A stretch of DNA of 64,000 nucleotides from Macrothele yani (lineage: Eukaryota > Arthropoda > Arachnida > Araneae > Macrothelidae): positions 120,468,922 through 120,532,921 of the forward strand of contig CM077001.1 of assembly GCA_039090855.1 (NCBI GenBank). Direction: 5' to 3'. A program made the translations under genes and the position numbers. This document shows positions 51,539 to 62,109 of the stretch, one piece after another (the stretch's first letter is position 1; every line of letters begins with the position of its first letter). The notes below the pieces were generated by a model. The model searched no databases and was not told where the DNA came from. It saw only the letters and a list, made by a program, of their open reading frames with translations.

Positions 51539-52254
51539 AATTGAGAAAAGTCATTAGACACTGTCGGACTGCCGTTACGTGTTCTACGTGTTTGATCGTG
51601 AAGCGTTTCAAGAGGCTGGCTTTAGTTCTCTAAATGAACAAAATTTGAAAATAAATTTTGAGATGCCTTCTTTTTTCAATGCCTTCTTTCATTAGCTACA
51701 CGCTGTTGACGTTCAAAATTAAGAGATGGCCACAATAATGTGACTCGACTGTGCATCTGTTACATCAGTTTCAGTGTTAATGGATTCTAGCAACTGTTTT
51801 CAGAAACGACTTTTCCCATATAAATCACTTTTCAGGAAGGTATTTTGAGTAGCCGATTTCAAAGGCGTAAGCTTTCTTTCCCTCTTACTGGAGGATCAGG
51901 GTTCAAAATCCTAATGCGACATGTATATCTGATTCGCTATGTTTGCTGTGGATTTTTAGAAATACGGAAACTCTTGAGAAGTCGTTCGAGAGAAATCACG
52001 AAAATATTTATTTCCCCATTTCATCTGTGAAGAAAAGCTGTTTTTCAGAAGGAAGCTTCCTAAACAAATTTCTATTACATATTTTTCTGGGAATGCACGG
52101 TAATTTGCAAATGAAAATACTCCAGATGAAAGTTTTCTCTTGAAGTGCTGAGTACTTTTAATTTATTTATTTATTGCTTACTTTCGTTGGATGTGATCTC
52201 ATGAACGCTGCATTAAGAAGTTAATTCATTTAGTTATTTCCTTTTTAGGTGGAG
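51539..52254. other. Unassigned AT-rich sequence
   Basis: GTCATTAGACACTGTCGGAC near 51550 and AAAATTAAGAGATGGCCACA near 51715 resemble decayed Tc1-type ends (compare 59452), but no body is recognisable. No gene seen. Confidence 0.4.
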
Positions 52255-52263
52255 TATTGAGAA

Positions 52264-52420
52264 AAAAATACCCCCGGAGAGAATACTCCTGAAAACTGAA
52301 AAGCGGTTAAAATACCCCCGGAGAGAATACCGCCGAAAACTGAAAAGCGGTTAAAATACCCCCGGAGAGAATACCCCTGAAAACTGAAAAGCGGTTAAAA
52401 TACCCCCGGAGAGAATACTT
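52264..52420 (+). repeat. Tandem repeat in the fold-back left arm, unit about 45 bp
   Basis: Units contain AAAATACCCCCGGAGAGAAT followed by an AC-rich link and GAAAACTGAAAAGCGGTT, starting near 52264, 52309, 52352 and 52397. A separated unit is near 52686. Confidence 0.88.
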
Positions 52421-52430
52421 CCAGAACAAA

Positions 52431-52496
52431 CTCACATCTCCCAATCTCATGCATTTTTGCAGTTTAAAAAAATTGCATGAGATTGGGAGATGTGAG
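52431..52496. repeat. Hairpin with 23-bp perfect arms
   Basis: CTCACATCTCCCAATCTCAT plus GCA at 52431-52453 pairs exactly with 52474-52496 around a 20-nt A/T-rich loop. A third copy of the arm (CATGAGATTGGGAGATGTGA) is at 52525-52545. Confidence 0.9.
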
Positions 52497-52854
52497 AGTT
52501 TTACCCTTTCTCAGTTGTTAATAACATGAGATTGGGAGATGTGAGAGGTTCGACCCTTTCTGAGTATGTTAATAACAAATTGCATGTGGTGAAACAATGA
52601 AAGGAAGTCATTCTTGCAGTAGTTCTACAGCAATTTACTTGTGCAATCAACTAAAACCCATTGATCGGGGGTATTTCTTCCGCTTTGGAAAAAATACCCC
52701 CGGAGAGAATACCCCCAGAACAAACACTCACATCTCCCTTTCTTAATCCTCAATTTAAAATGAAACGAGTTTTTCCATATATGATAAAAATTGCGCTCAG
52801 TGGAAGTCGCCACAGTCACTCCAAAGAAATAAGGTCAGGTTACCGAAGTCCAAA

Positions 52855-53225
52855 ATGAAAACTGTGACTGGCAGTGCTTATTTGTCTATTTTGGAACGCT
52901 TGTGGAGGAGGGTTGATTGTTCGTGTCAGGCCTGAGTGCATAATCGGGTAGTTGTTCCTCAACACTATAATGTACCAGCCCACAGAGCAGTCACTGGGCA
53001 ACAATTTTTGGCAGGAAAACAAGTGTATGTGCTGAACCATCCCCCTATTCTCCAGCTTTGTCACCTTGTGACTACTTTCTTTTCCTTAAATTAGAGCTGC
53101 CTTTAAAAAAAACATGTTTTTCAAGACATTGAAGGCATTCAAAGAACTGTGACGACATTTCAATGACCACTGCAAGTCGTTTCTTTCCACTTCTTGTATT
53201 GAAGCAGGTGAAGTGTACTTCGAAT
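52855..53225 (+). pseudogene. Mariner transposase, C-terminal fragment
   Basis: Plus-strand coding reads QHYNVPAHRAVTGQQFLAGK, then NHPPYSPALSPCDYFLFLKL, matching the HDNAPAH and YSPDLAPCDYFLF (third Asp) motifs of true mariner transposases of the DD34D type, followed by a broken C-terminus ending EAGEVYFE-like. The catalytic Asp of HDN is changed to Tyr. A stop interrupts the start. It lies inside the fold-back structure. Confidence 0.82.
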
Positions 53226-53322
53226 AAAATATATTCACGAAAGTTTTCCTGATTACGGTGTGCCAGTGACTCAGTGTAATAAAAGGTGTCGTACTTTTGG
53301 GGGGATGGTGGAATTCACGGTT

Positions 53323-53590
53323 ACAATTTTAATATTTGCCGTAAAAAAATAGGTAATGGCAACTAATGAGGAGAATACAATTTTAATATTTGCCGTAAAA
53401 AATAGGTAACGGCAACTAATGAGAATACAATTTTAATATTTGCCGTAAAAAAATAGGTAGTGGCAACTAATGAGGAGAATACAATTTTAATATTTGCCGT
53501 AAAAAAATAGGTAGTGGCAACTAATGAGGAGAATACAATTTTAATATTTGCCGTAAAAAATAGGTAATGACAACTAATGAGGAGAATACA
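53323..53590 (+). repeat. Minisatellite, 5 copies of a 49-54 bp unit
   Basis: The unit starts ACAATTTTAATATTTGCCGT and continues through a short A-run and GGTAATGGCAACTAATGAGG. Copies 3 and 4 are identical; copy 2 lacks four bases. The minus-strand repetitive open frame here is a by-product. Confidence 0.93.
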
Positions 53591-53599
53591 ATGCATTAA

Positions 53600-53780
53600 G
53601 AATTAAATTATCAACGTTTGTTCACAATTAAAAGCTTTATTAGCATCGACTATAGTTTCGCAGTGCTTCTGGCTCGGCTTCATCACGAACATCCTGATGA
53701 AGCCGAGCCAGAAGCACTGCGAAACTATAGTCGATGCTAATAAAGCTTTTAATTGTGAACAAACGTTGATAATTTAATTC
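53600..53780. repeat. Perfect palindrome, 86-bp arms, possibly PLE-derived
   Basis: 53600-53685 is the exact reverse complement of 53695-53780 with a 9-base spacer (CGAACATCC). The arm contains ATGAAGCCGAGCCAGAAGCA, GCGAAACTATAGTC and AATAAAGCTTTTAATTGTGA. The CTGATGA...GCGAAAC pattern with AATAAA is typical of PLE terminal sequences carrying hammerhead motifs, so this looks like two inverted PLE termini. Identical arms imply recent origin or gene conversion. Confidence 0.85.
53690..53740 (+). ncRNA. Candidate hammerhead ribozyme motif
   Basis: CATC-CTGATGA at 53690-53700 is followed by a weak stem II, then GCGAAAC-TATA-GTC and GATG. Stem I is CATC/GATG (4 bp); stem III is AC/GT closed by TATA, the short form known from PLE hammerheads; the cleavage triplet would be GTC. 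Stem II has two mismatches in my pairing and a bulged A after CTGATGA, so activity is doubtful. The mirrored arm has G in place of the first core C. Confidence 0.45.
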
Positions 53781-54380
53781 GTAATCAACAGCACAAGTGT
53801 GTATGTAGTCTTGAATTAAATAATATACATTGTTTCCCTTCCGATGTTTACAAGGGACTTGGGATTTAAGAAAAACCAGATCTAACTATACGAATTTGAA
53901 TGCTTTATTAAGGAAATCGGGGATCTATTATGTCGACAATACTAAAAGATCCCTCAATTTCATTCTCCTGCCCTGTCCGATAAAAATTCTAAGGCAAATA
54001 AATAATATTTTCCCTGGAGCTCCGAGAGAAACTTCGTAAAAAAGAGGTGTAGTGCTGTTTAACTCGTAATTGGTTTACAATATGCTGCTGCTGCTCTATT
54101 TCGTGATTTGTTACTCCCAAAGCCAGCATCCAATAAAAAATAAAAAAAACTTCTCACATTGAAAGTAAATCACTCTAGTACTACTGCAAGAATGACTTCC
54201 TTTCATTCTGTTTCACCGCATGCAGTTTATGCGTGTAGACTGATATTAACAAACTGAGAAAGGGTCGAAGGTAACTGCAAAAATGCATGATATTGGTAGA
54301 TGTGCGTGTTTGTTCTGGGGGTATTTTAACCACTTTTCAGTTTTCAGGGGTATTCTCTCCAGGGGTGTTTTTACCTACAT

Positions 54381-56113
54381 CCATCCAAGCTGTAGCGCAC
54401 CTAGAAATGTCAAAAGAAGGGGGTGCCCCCCCTAAATTTACCGGGAATAATAGTCGGATGACATAACAATTAAGAAGGAGGTTGACTTTTGTACATTTAT
54501 TGTTATCTAGTTACTAGTAATGTTGCAGAACAAGAAAGTTAAATGATCAGAAGAAGCAGTAGATGAATTTCTTTTTGCTGGTTAGAGTTTTCTAAATTTA
54601 TTTAACAGAACTACTGCCTTATAATTATTGTATGTTATAATTATACGGTACATGATTAAGAAGTATATCTAGATCGCGTATCGTGATTTTTTTGTTTCAA
54701 ACTTCGACGTAATAATTTTCCGCTCTGTCAGCCCAGGGGAGGGGGGGCATTGGCCACTTCCGTTAGTGCGCCACTGGTACTGAGGGTGATGCGTACCGTA
54801 GTGTCATAGAATGAAATATGCACAGCAGATTGTGTTCATACATATAAATGCGAAAATAGCAATTTAAAAAAATAATAATAAAGTGAAACTGACAAGCATC
54901 TAAAGAAATAGGTGCAGGCAATCGGCCTCAATTATATTTAATATTGTTTAAAAAAAAGTGACAATTAAAAATAGAGAAGAAACGAGCGTCGACGTTGAGT
55001 CCTGTTCGCAACGGAAAAACAATTCCGAAACACACATCTCCATTGTATCTTTTAAAGCCGAGAGATGGCGCTGTTGCCAGATTGTTTTCGTAAACATTGA
55101 TGTAAACACGCGCTATATATGCAGAGGAAGAGAGAGAGAGAGAGACAGACGGCGTGCATCTCCAAAAAATTTATTACTCAGTAATAGTGTGCTGCGTAAA
55201 ATCTTTTTCTGACTCCATTCTAGCCTGGGCTATGATGGTTTTTAAAGCAAATTTAGCGTCGCTGCTTTACCTTCTTTTCTTAAAGATGTTTAAGTATCTT
55301 TTAGAAAGAAAAATCACTGACAGAAAAAATTAAAGTTTAAAACAGTTTCTGGTTGGTATAAAAACTCTAAATAAATAAATAAATAAATAAATAGAATAAA
55401 AAAAATCCAGTGAGTGAATAAATGAAGTAAATCCATTAATATTTTACTTAACGAATCCGTAATCTGTTGTTTTGTTTTATTTAAGGAATGCGGGTATTAT
55501 TTTATTTTTCATTCTTTCCGTTTCTTTTTGGGGGGGGGGGATTTCCTCAGAAGGTTCCGACGAGATTGCAGAATGGAGGGGTGACAAGTTAAATTTTTCA
55601 GAAAATAAGTTTTTTAAGCAAATCTTAACAAATTTAGGCGAGATTTCCATTTACGACAAATCTTTCTTCGTTGGAAACTATCAAAAGTCCAAGCGGTATA
55701 TATAACACACATACACACCACACGCGCGATATGTCGTTTTTGCAATGAGAAAAAAAAAGGAAGGAAGGAAGAAATGAGTGACACCGAATTCGGCCTTACC
55801 AGTATCAACGGCATTTTCAGTTTTTTTTTTATTTTTTAAAACTGTATGATAAGTTATTTCCTAACTCGAAAAAACAATTACTTTTTAAGTCATTTTGTGG
55901 GAAAGTTTCGCATTAGAAATACTGGAAAGCGCAAAAAGAATTTTGGTCGTGGTTACTGCGTTTGAATGCAAAAAGAATTTCATATTCTTTTGGAAAGGCA
56001 ATTATATTGTCAAATGCAAGCGATGCGCTGTTTGATGCATAATTTCCTCCCTAGCGGCAAAATAGTGCATCTAAAAATAATACTGAAAGTGGTCACGGCG
56101 GTCCTAATAAATG
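54381..56113. other. AT-rich intergenic stretch with simple repeats
   Basis: A (GA)n run near 55128-55146, an (AAAT)n run near 55370-55392, a G-run near 55531-55541. GAGATGGCGCTGTTGCCAGA at 55063 and CCCTAGCGGCAAAATAGTGC near 56050 resemble the core of the decayed tandem array at 43840-45090. No gene seen. Confidence 0.45.
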
Positions 56114-56149
56114 TTATGCACACTGTCCCTTTTTTGAGAAAAGTGTGAA

Positions 56150-57370
56150 GTAACGGAGAAAACTTACCTTATTGCAGTTCATTGTACTCCCTCCGCTGCT
56201 AATGACAGCTTGGCAGCTATGAGGTAGTAGGTCCTGGATACCCCGTAGTATGCCATCATTGTTCAACTGTCGTACTACTCCGAGCCATGTCCCATGACAG
56301 TTCGTCCAGTGATTCATAGTGGATCCACGGAATCGATTTTTTAACTTTGGGAACAGATAAAAGTCGGGTGGACTGAGATCAGGGCTGTATGGTGAGTGGG
56401 ATAAAGTTTCCCAGCCATATTTCGATAAAAGCCCTCGTACCGACGCTCACAATGACACGATGAGTTGTCATGGTGCAAGACTGTTCCCGCTTCCAACAAG
56501 TCAGAGCCAATTTCGACGAATTTTCAGTCTCAACTTTATCCTCAAAATGTCACAATGATATTGTGGGTTGACATTTTGCCCTACCGGCACTCGGTCAGAG
56601 ACCACAACACCCTGGCCATCGAGGGCAAAATCATCATTTGCTTCACTGTGGATTGTTGCCGACGACACTTTAAGGGGCATGGGGAACTTGCATGCCTCCA
56701 TTTCGCTGATTGTGACTTCAGTTTCGGCTCAAAATCACGGGTCCAAGTCTCATCAATTGAGGCAATTCTGTTCAGGAAGTTATCTCCCTCCCTTTCGAAC
56801 CTGTTGAGCTAATCCTCTGCGATGCTCCCTCTGCCTGCATTCTGCTCGGGGGTGAGTTGAAGGGGCACCCAGCGTGCAGCGATGTTTCCTTTTCTCAGTG
56901 AGTCGGTCAAAATCCGGTAAACAGACATGGTGGACAAACTTGCTTGATGAGCAATCTCCTCGACTGTCAAACGACGATTCTCTTCAAGAACTGTTGCAAC
57001 AAATGTGACAGATGTTTTGTCTGTCGCCGTTTGAGGTCGACCTGTGCGGTGATCATCTTCGATGCTACTTCGGCCCTCCGGAAAGCGCGATGGCCAGCGA
57101 GAAATTGTGCTTCGATGAAGAGTTCCTTCACCACAAACTTCTTACAAGGCAGCGTGGATCTATGTAGGAGATTTCCCACTGCAGAGTTTCTATTTTTCAC
57201 GTACGAGCGCTGGTCTAACCCTGTGACTCGAACTGAGGAGCTGAGCATTTCCATTTCCAAATCCTCCCACGTCCACACAACAAATGATAGTGCGTCGTTC
57301 TGACACCCCTGCGTTGCTGAGGGTCTGACCTTGACATGACGCAATCATTTTTCCGATTGCATCATCCGCT
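56150..57370 (-). mobile_element. Mariner-like transposase remnant (MLE-4)
   Basis: Combining frames on the minus strand gives FPEGRSSIEDDHRTGRPQTA, TVEEIAHQASLSTMSVYRIL (HTH), RFEREGDNFLNRIASIDETW and TRDFEPKLKSQSAKWRH (first Asp), then a broken second motif, and PPDFYLFPKLK with YESLDELSW at the end. This is the mariner order. At least eight frameshifts or stops are present and no ends were found, so it is old. Confidence 0.78.
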
Positions 57371-57399
57371 TCCGTTTTAGATTAACGTTTGCAGAACTT

Positions 57400-57695
57400 T
57401 TGTTATGGCACTGCCAGAAAATAATTTTTCCCATCCCACCTACAAAGTTTCAGGTCCATCCAAGGGAAAATTTTAATTTACTCCCCCTGCCCTGAAAATT
57501 TTGATTCAAAAAACCGGCAAGAACACGAAATGCAACAAATAAATAAAACATTCCTAGCCGTCACAACGTTAGCTTGATAATAGAACAGATGCCACTAGAC
57601 CACATTTCAAGGAATGCTTTATTTGTTGTACTAGGTTTTGCGTGTTGCTTCTACCTTCGAATTCAATACAGTGGAATTCGAATTCAATATATATA
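57400..57695. other. Short spacer
   Basis: No recognised feature; ends in a (TA)n run at about 57688-57700 where the RTE fragment begins. Confidence 0.5.
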
Positions 57696-58290
57696 TATAT
57701 ACGTTTATCTTGGACAGCAGATATCAAATGAGGGTCACATTGATGAAGAAATTAATCGGCGTACAAAACTTGCCTGGAGAGCTTTTGGAAGAAACAGCAT
57801 AATTTTCAAGAGCAATATGCCATTATGTCTTAAAAGAAAAGTGTTTGATCAATGCATCCTTCCAGTGCTTACGTATGGTGCAGAGACGTGGACCTTATCT
57901 AAAAGAGACATACAAAGGCTGCAGACAACTCAAAGAAGCATTGAGAGGTGCATGCTTGGTATAACCAGGAGAGATAAGAAGAGGAACTCGTGGATCCGAA
58001 AAATGACGAGAGTGGAAGACATCATGATCAGAGTTAAATCCCTGAAATGGCAATGGGCTGGACATACTGCCAGAATGACAGACCATCGATGGACAGCCGA
58101 AATTTTAGATTGGATTCCAAGGGACAGGAGAAGACCCAGAAGAAGACCACATGGGAGATGGGTGGATGAAATTCGAAAGTATGCAGGGGTGACATGGAGG
58201 AGACTGGCACAAGACAGACCGTTGTGGAGGAAACTTGGGGAGACCTTCGTCCAGCAGTGGATTGATAATGGTTGACAATGATGATGTTGA
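57696..58290 (+). mobile_element. RTE LINE copy 4, 5'-truncated
   Basis: It encodes the last 190 or so residues of the RTE polyprotein in one frame (YLGQQISNEGHIDEEINRRT through FVQQWIDNG, stop at 58275) and ends in an ATGATG-type tail. TA-rich runs on both sides (near 57690 and near 58298) may be the target duplication. It is close in sequence to the copy at 40042-43213. Confidence 0.92.
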
Positions 58291-58310
58291 TGACGTATAT
58301 ATATAGTATA

Positions 58311-59445
58311 CAGATGAACAATTACATTATAACCCCCCTAGCCTAGAAAAATGAGCGCGCCTGGAGACCGATCGGTGGCGCAGATGAAGTTCGCAGAACA
58401 TTTTGTATACAACCGGAAAACCGGCTTTCGATTAGTGAAGTGTTCGGAGTCAGAATGGGAAAAGCTGCCGATTTATCGGAATTCAATAAAGGAAAACTTG
58501 TGATGGCAGGGCTTGCGGGTTGTCCACGTGACGCTGTAGTGAGTACGTAGCAAAAGTGGTGCACAGATGGCCAAACGACTATCCGTCGCCCAGCCGTGTG
58601 TAGTCCGCAGCTCACTAATGCCAGAGGATAACGGAGACTGCATGGGGAGCATTGCTCACAGCTACCTCAATACTACAGTGCGACAAATCCACCGCAGCTA
58701 TAACAGTGGTGATCAGGGCAATGTGTCACAGCACACAGTTCATCGCAGCCTTCTGCGCATGGGCCTGCGTAGCCGAAGACCCAGCCGGGTCCCCATGCTC
58801 ACTGCACGTCATCGCTTACAACGCATGAAATGGGCAAAAGTTCATCGAGATTGGACCGTGGATAATTGGAAGAAAGTGGCCTGCCGGTCTGACGAATCAA
58901 GATTCCCGGTGCATCACGTAGACTGCCGAACGTGGATACGACTATTCTCAACCTGGATGCACTGTTGGGAGGAAACAGGTAGGTGACGGCGGCACTTTAT
59001 GCCCCATTATTCCTATAGCACAATCCCCGACAGCTATCAGGTATCTGAATATCGTTGCGGACCAAGTTCACCCATTCATGGCAATAGAGTTCCCTGCTGG
59101 TGATGACGATTACCAACAGGTTAATGCGCCGTGCCACACTGCCAGAATCACCAAGGAGTGATTCGAGGAACATGCTGGTGACTTTTCTGTTAATTTTTGG
59201 CCTCCAAATTTACCTGACATGAACCCAAACGAAGATTTGTCGTTTGACTTGGAAAAGCGGGTTCGCGCTAAATCACCACCACCACGAAATGTACGGGAAC
59301 TGGATGACCTGCTGCTGACGTTATGGTACCAGATACCTATCGCACCTCGTCGAATCGATGCCCCGCTGAGTGGACGCTGTTTGCGGGCTAAAATGGGTCG
59401 TACAGCTTATTAGGTAGGTGATCATAATGTAATGGCTCGTCGGCG
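58311..59445 (+). mobile_element. Tc1-I element (1135 bp)
   Basis: The inverted ends are recognisable: CAGATGAACAATTACATTAT on the left after TA, and CGCCGACGAGCCATTACATT read from the right before TA. Plus-strand transposase pieces: MGKAADLSEFNKGKLVMAG, HTVHRSLLRMGLRSRRPSRV, RSDESRFPVHHVDCRTWIR, NAPCHTARITKE and FEEHAGDFSVNFWPPNLPDM with NPNEDLSFDLEKRV. Stops and frameshifts are frequent and QQD reads QQV. It directly follows the RTE tail. Confidence 0.82.
58442..59410 (+). pseudogene. Tc1-I transposase, broken
   Basis: The longest readable parts are 58567-58986 and 59219-59413. The first catalytic Asp is present (SDESRFPVH); the second is lost (YQQVNAPCH); the third position is kept in the sequence NPNED, where PIE is expected. 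The C-terminus ends GRCLRAKMGRTAY with a stop. The family is close to the Tc1-G and Tc1-C type (shared NIVADQVHPFM and EEHAGDFS phrases). Confidence 0.78.
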
Positions 59446-59598
59446 TATATACACAGTCGAGTCACATTTTTGTGACCATCTCTTACTTTAGATGTCAACA
59501 GCGCGTAGCCAATGAAAGAAGGCACGTGTCGTGAGCTGGCTTGGTAGGTATATAAAGTGTGCTGTAGGCATTCTGAAAACGTACCAGTCGTTGCTGTC

Positions 59599-60545
59599 AT
59601 GGATAAAAGGAGCGATTTATCAGATTTGCGAAAAGGGATGCTTATCGACTTTCCGGTCAAGGGTAGCAGTATTTCTGAAAAAGCGCAATTTGTGAACTGT
59701 CCGCGCGCTGCTGTGTTTAAAGTGTATCGTGATTGGCGAAATGGCACCATTGCGAATAAGCGACGAGGTAACTGTGGAGCATCATATGCCATTGAAGTGA
59801 GGGGTGAACGTCGGCTTCGAAGGTGGGTGAGGGCCAATTCACACGTTAAAGTGGAGCAACTCACTAGCCGAATGAACCAAGGGTCTACCGGAAGTGTGTC
59901 TAAAACGACAGTTCAGCAATCCCTGCTGCGTATGGGGCTTATAACGAAGTAAATTTCTCCGTCATTTTTGGTCTACGCCGGGATTCGAACCCGAGGCCGC
60001 TTATTCCGGAACAAGTCGCTCTACCAACTGAGCTACGCAGACGTTTTATTCTGATTCCTATCTGCCTTTATGTCGTGTGCGTCCTACTGGCAGGTACGTC
60101 ACAGGCTCAGTTGCAGACGGATGGTCACTGCACCTATGGTAACGAAGGTGCATTGGCAGAAAAGGTTTACATTTTCACGCCAGTATCGGAACTGGACCTC
60201 CGCTGAGTCGCAAAAGATTTCCTTCTCCGATGAGTCACTGTTCTGCTTCATCGAATGGATGGGCGTTGGCGTATAAAGGGAGAAATATCGGAGAACAAAC
60301 ACTCTTCAACCATTGCTGGAAGAACACAAGCTGGTGAGGGCAGCGTTATGGTCTGGGGAATGTTTTCGTGGCATTCTCTGGGTCCACTCACACCTGTGGA
60401 AGGCACTATGGACCAAATTCGTTATGAATACATTCTTGCAGACCACGTACACCCATACATGCTGATTGTCATCCCTGGGGTGGATGGGATCTTCCAGCAC
60501 GACAATGCGACATGTCACACAGCTAGAAACGTCCGAGAGTGATTG
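59599..60545 (+). pseudogene. Tc1-C transposase, interrupted
   Basis: The frame from 59599 reads MDKRSDLSDLRKGMLIDFPV, AQFVNCPRAAVFKVYRDWRN, VSKTTVQQSLLRMGL and is then cut by the solo LTR. It resumes at RQYRNWTSAESQKISFSDES (first Asp), MVWGMFSWHSLGPLTPVEGT and GIFQHDNATCHTARNVRE (second Asp), with a stop, then loses frame. The third catalytic residue is not readable. Confidence 0.85.
59940..60103 (-). mobile_element. Solo LTR of the tRNA-like TRIM family (164 bp)
   Basis: The 4-bp duplication GGCT lies at 59936-59939 and 60104-60107. The sequence matches both LTRs at 16013-16587 end to end (TATAACGAAG on the left, CGTCACA on the right). The tRNA-like segment here is the cleanest: GTCTGCGTAGCTCAGTTGG, B-box GGGTTCGAATCCC and CGTAGACCA, so the acceptor arms pair over 7 positions with one G-T. 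A single LTR with its own TSD is the normal product of LTR-LTR recombination. Confidence 0.85.
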
Positions 60546-60814
60546 GAAGAGCATGATGAAGACTTCAAAGTAACTTAAACCGAATTGAGCATGTGTGGGA
60601 CCCCTCGATCGTGTTGTTAGCTCAATGGATCCTCCACCACGCACCCTCCAGCAGCTGTCAAATGCACTGCAGTCAGAATGGCTCCACATACCCGTGAACA
60701 CCGTTCAGCACCTTATTGAGTCACTTCCCTCTCGTCTAGCTGTTGTCCGCGCTGCACACGGCGTTTACTCTGGATATAAGCTGGTGGTCACCTATAATGT
60801 GACTCGACCGTGTA

Positions 60815-61978
60815 TATATTATATAACGCGTTTTGTTTGTCCCGTGAATTCCTTTTTGGGAGCCCCACCCCTTCGAGATGAAATTCTATGATCGCTAGTG
60901 CTCTTTTCCCAGCCACCCTCGATTACCGTCAGAAAAACATATGAAACAAACGTTGGCGGTTTAACGAGTTTCGACTTCGTAATATTCGCAGCTTCAAAGC
61001 TAAGTTTTGAATGCTAATTTGCCTGAAAATATTATTTCCCTTAGACTCTGCGTAAATTATATCAAGAGTGAGGAACTGTTTTAATGAATTAGCGGATGCA
61101 TTTATGTATTAAAAGAAATTAAAGAGATTATCTTAATAACAAGCTATGTGCGGCCCGTTTAAAAGATTTATTACCTTCACTGGTTGCTGACAGTGAAGAG
61201 AGTCTGACATACATCTACAAGAAATACATACTACAATTATAAATCAGCAAATGCCATATTACGTATCATAATTTGGGAAACCTTTTAAAAGAATTACCAA
61301 GAGTCCGCAATTATTCTCAATTAAACTTCAAATAATTGAGCTTCGTATTATCTGAAACCCGGTTCCCTCCGTTGCAATTAGTGTCCCCCATTTTCAATTA
61401 GCCACACACATCTGGACTAAATTCCCGCAGGGATCCTGTTTTCTTTGAACTCGTGGTGACAGGGTAAATTTACTTGGTAAGTCGTCAAACATTGTTTCCT
61501 TCCGGTTTAAACAAACGATTTGCTGAAAGAGTTTCAACTGCGTTGTGACATTGTGGTTAACCACAGAGAACTCCTTCCCAGGCCACAGGGAAAGAAAATT
61601 TAAAGGAGACACCGTTTTCTTTTCCTTTTAAAAGTCTAGTGAGTAGTGAACATAAGTGAGTGAAAAATTCAAAAGAACGCAAATGTCCCAGTGGTACAGT
61701 CCTCGAAAAAAAAAAAAAAAAAATGGTCTGGCGCTCCGAAAATTGGCCCAGGCGTCATCGACCTTTGAAATCGAATATATATGTACACTGCTATTGCTGA
61801 GGAGCTTTCGGTAAACAAAAAATATACGGATTTGTGCATAACCACCGTAAAAGAAAAAGATAACAAATAGAGAGAGAAAGAAAAAGAGAAAAAAACTTCG
61901 TTAAGGTTACTTGTGTTAAAAAATGTCGATTTCGATGGGCGACTTTTGAATAAATACGTAAACTAGACGAAACCCAAC
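60815..61978. other. Intergenic stretch without recognised features
   Basis: Mostly AT-rich. An A-run lies at 61705-61723 and an AGAGAGAAAG-type run near 61870. No element ends or genes seen. Confidence 0.5.
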
Positions 61979-62109
61979 GGAATCGACGGTTAGGTTTTTG
62001 TAGTTGTTTTTTTTAAAAAGAATAAACTCATATGAAACAACAAATGTAAACTTTATTTGATTGATAAATTCATTCAACCACTTCAGTAAAGACAGTCCAA
62101 GTTCGTGAT

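Larger units (their letters stand above)
52255..54378. mobile_element. Fold-back element, about 2.1 kb, composite
   Basis: The left arm (about 52255-52628) and right arm (about 54176-54377) are inverted copies. Shared, in order from the outside: AATACCCCTGGAGAGAATAC-type repeats, AAAACTGAAAAGCGGTTAAA, CCCCAGAACAAAC, CATGCATTTTTGCAGTT, CGACCCTTTCTCAG and GAAAGGAAGTCATTCTTGCA. The left arm has about 3.3 copies of the first unit, the right arm one. The arms enclose a mariner fragment, a minisatellite and a palindrome. Variable tandem repeats in long inverted arms recall Foldback/Galileo-type elements; that assignment is inference. Confidence 0.7.
59452..60812 (+). mobile_element. Tc1-C element, carrying a solo tRNA-like LTR
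   Basis: Inverted ends start CACAGTCGAGTCACATTTTT and CACGGTCGAGTCACATTATA; TA lies at 59450-59451 and 60813-60814. Its left end is separated from the right end of Tc1-I only by TATATA, so the two insertions abut. Without the solo LTR it is about 1.19 kb. Confidence 0.9.

Noticed and set aside
52264..52545. CRISPR-like array of short repeats
   Set aside because: Units are adjacent tandem copies without unique spacers, in a eukaryotic context and part of a fold-back arm.
53363..53596. Repetitive 77-residue frame, minus strand
   Set aside because: Produced by the five-copy minisatellite; no sign of a protein repeat under selection.
57344..57344. Host gene on the minus strand at 56967-57344 (125-codon frame)
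   Set aside because: Its neighbouring frames spell a mariner transposase in order; the 125-residue frame is mostly out of frame with it.
59974..60043. tRNA gene candidate with good acceptor pairing
   Set aside because: It is embedded in a 164-bp repeat with a TSD, and its anticodon loop counts 8 nt; treated as an LTR-internal promoter.
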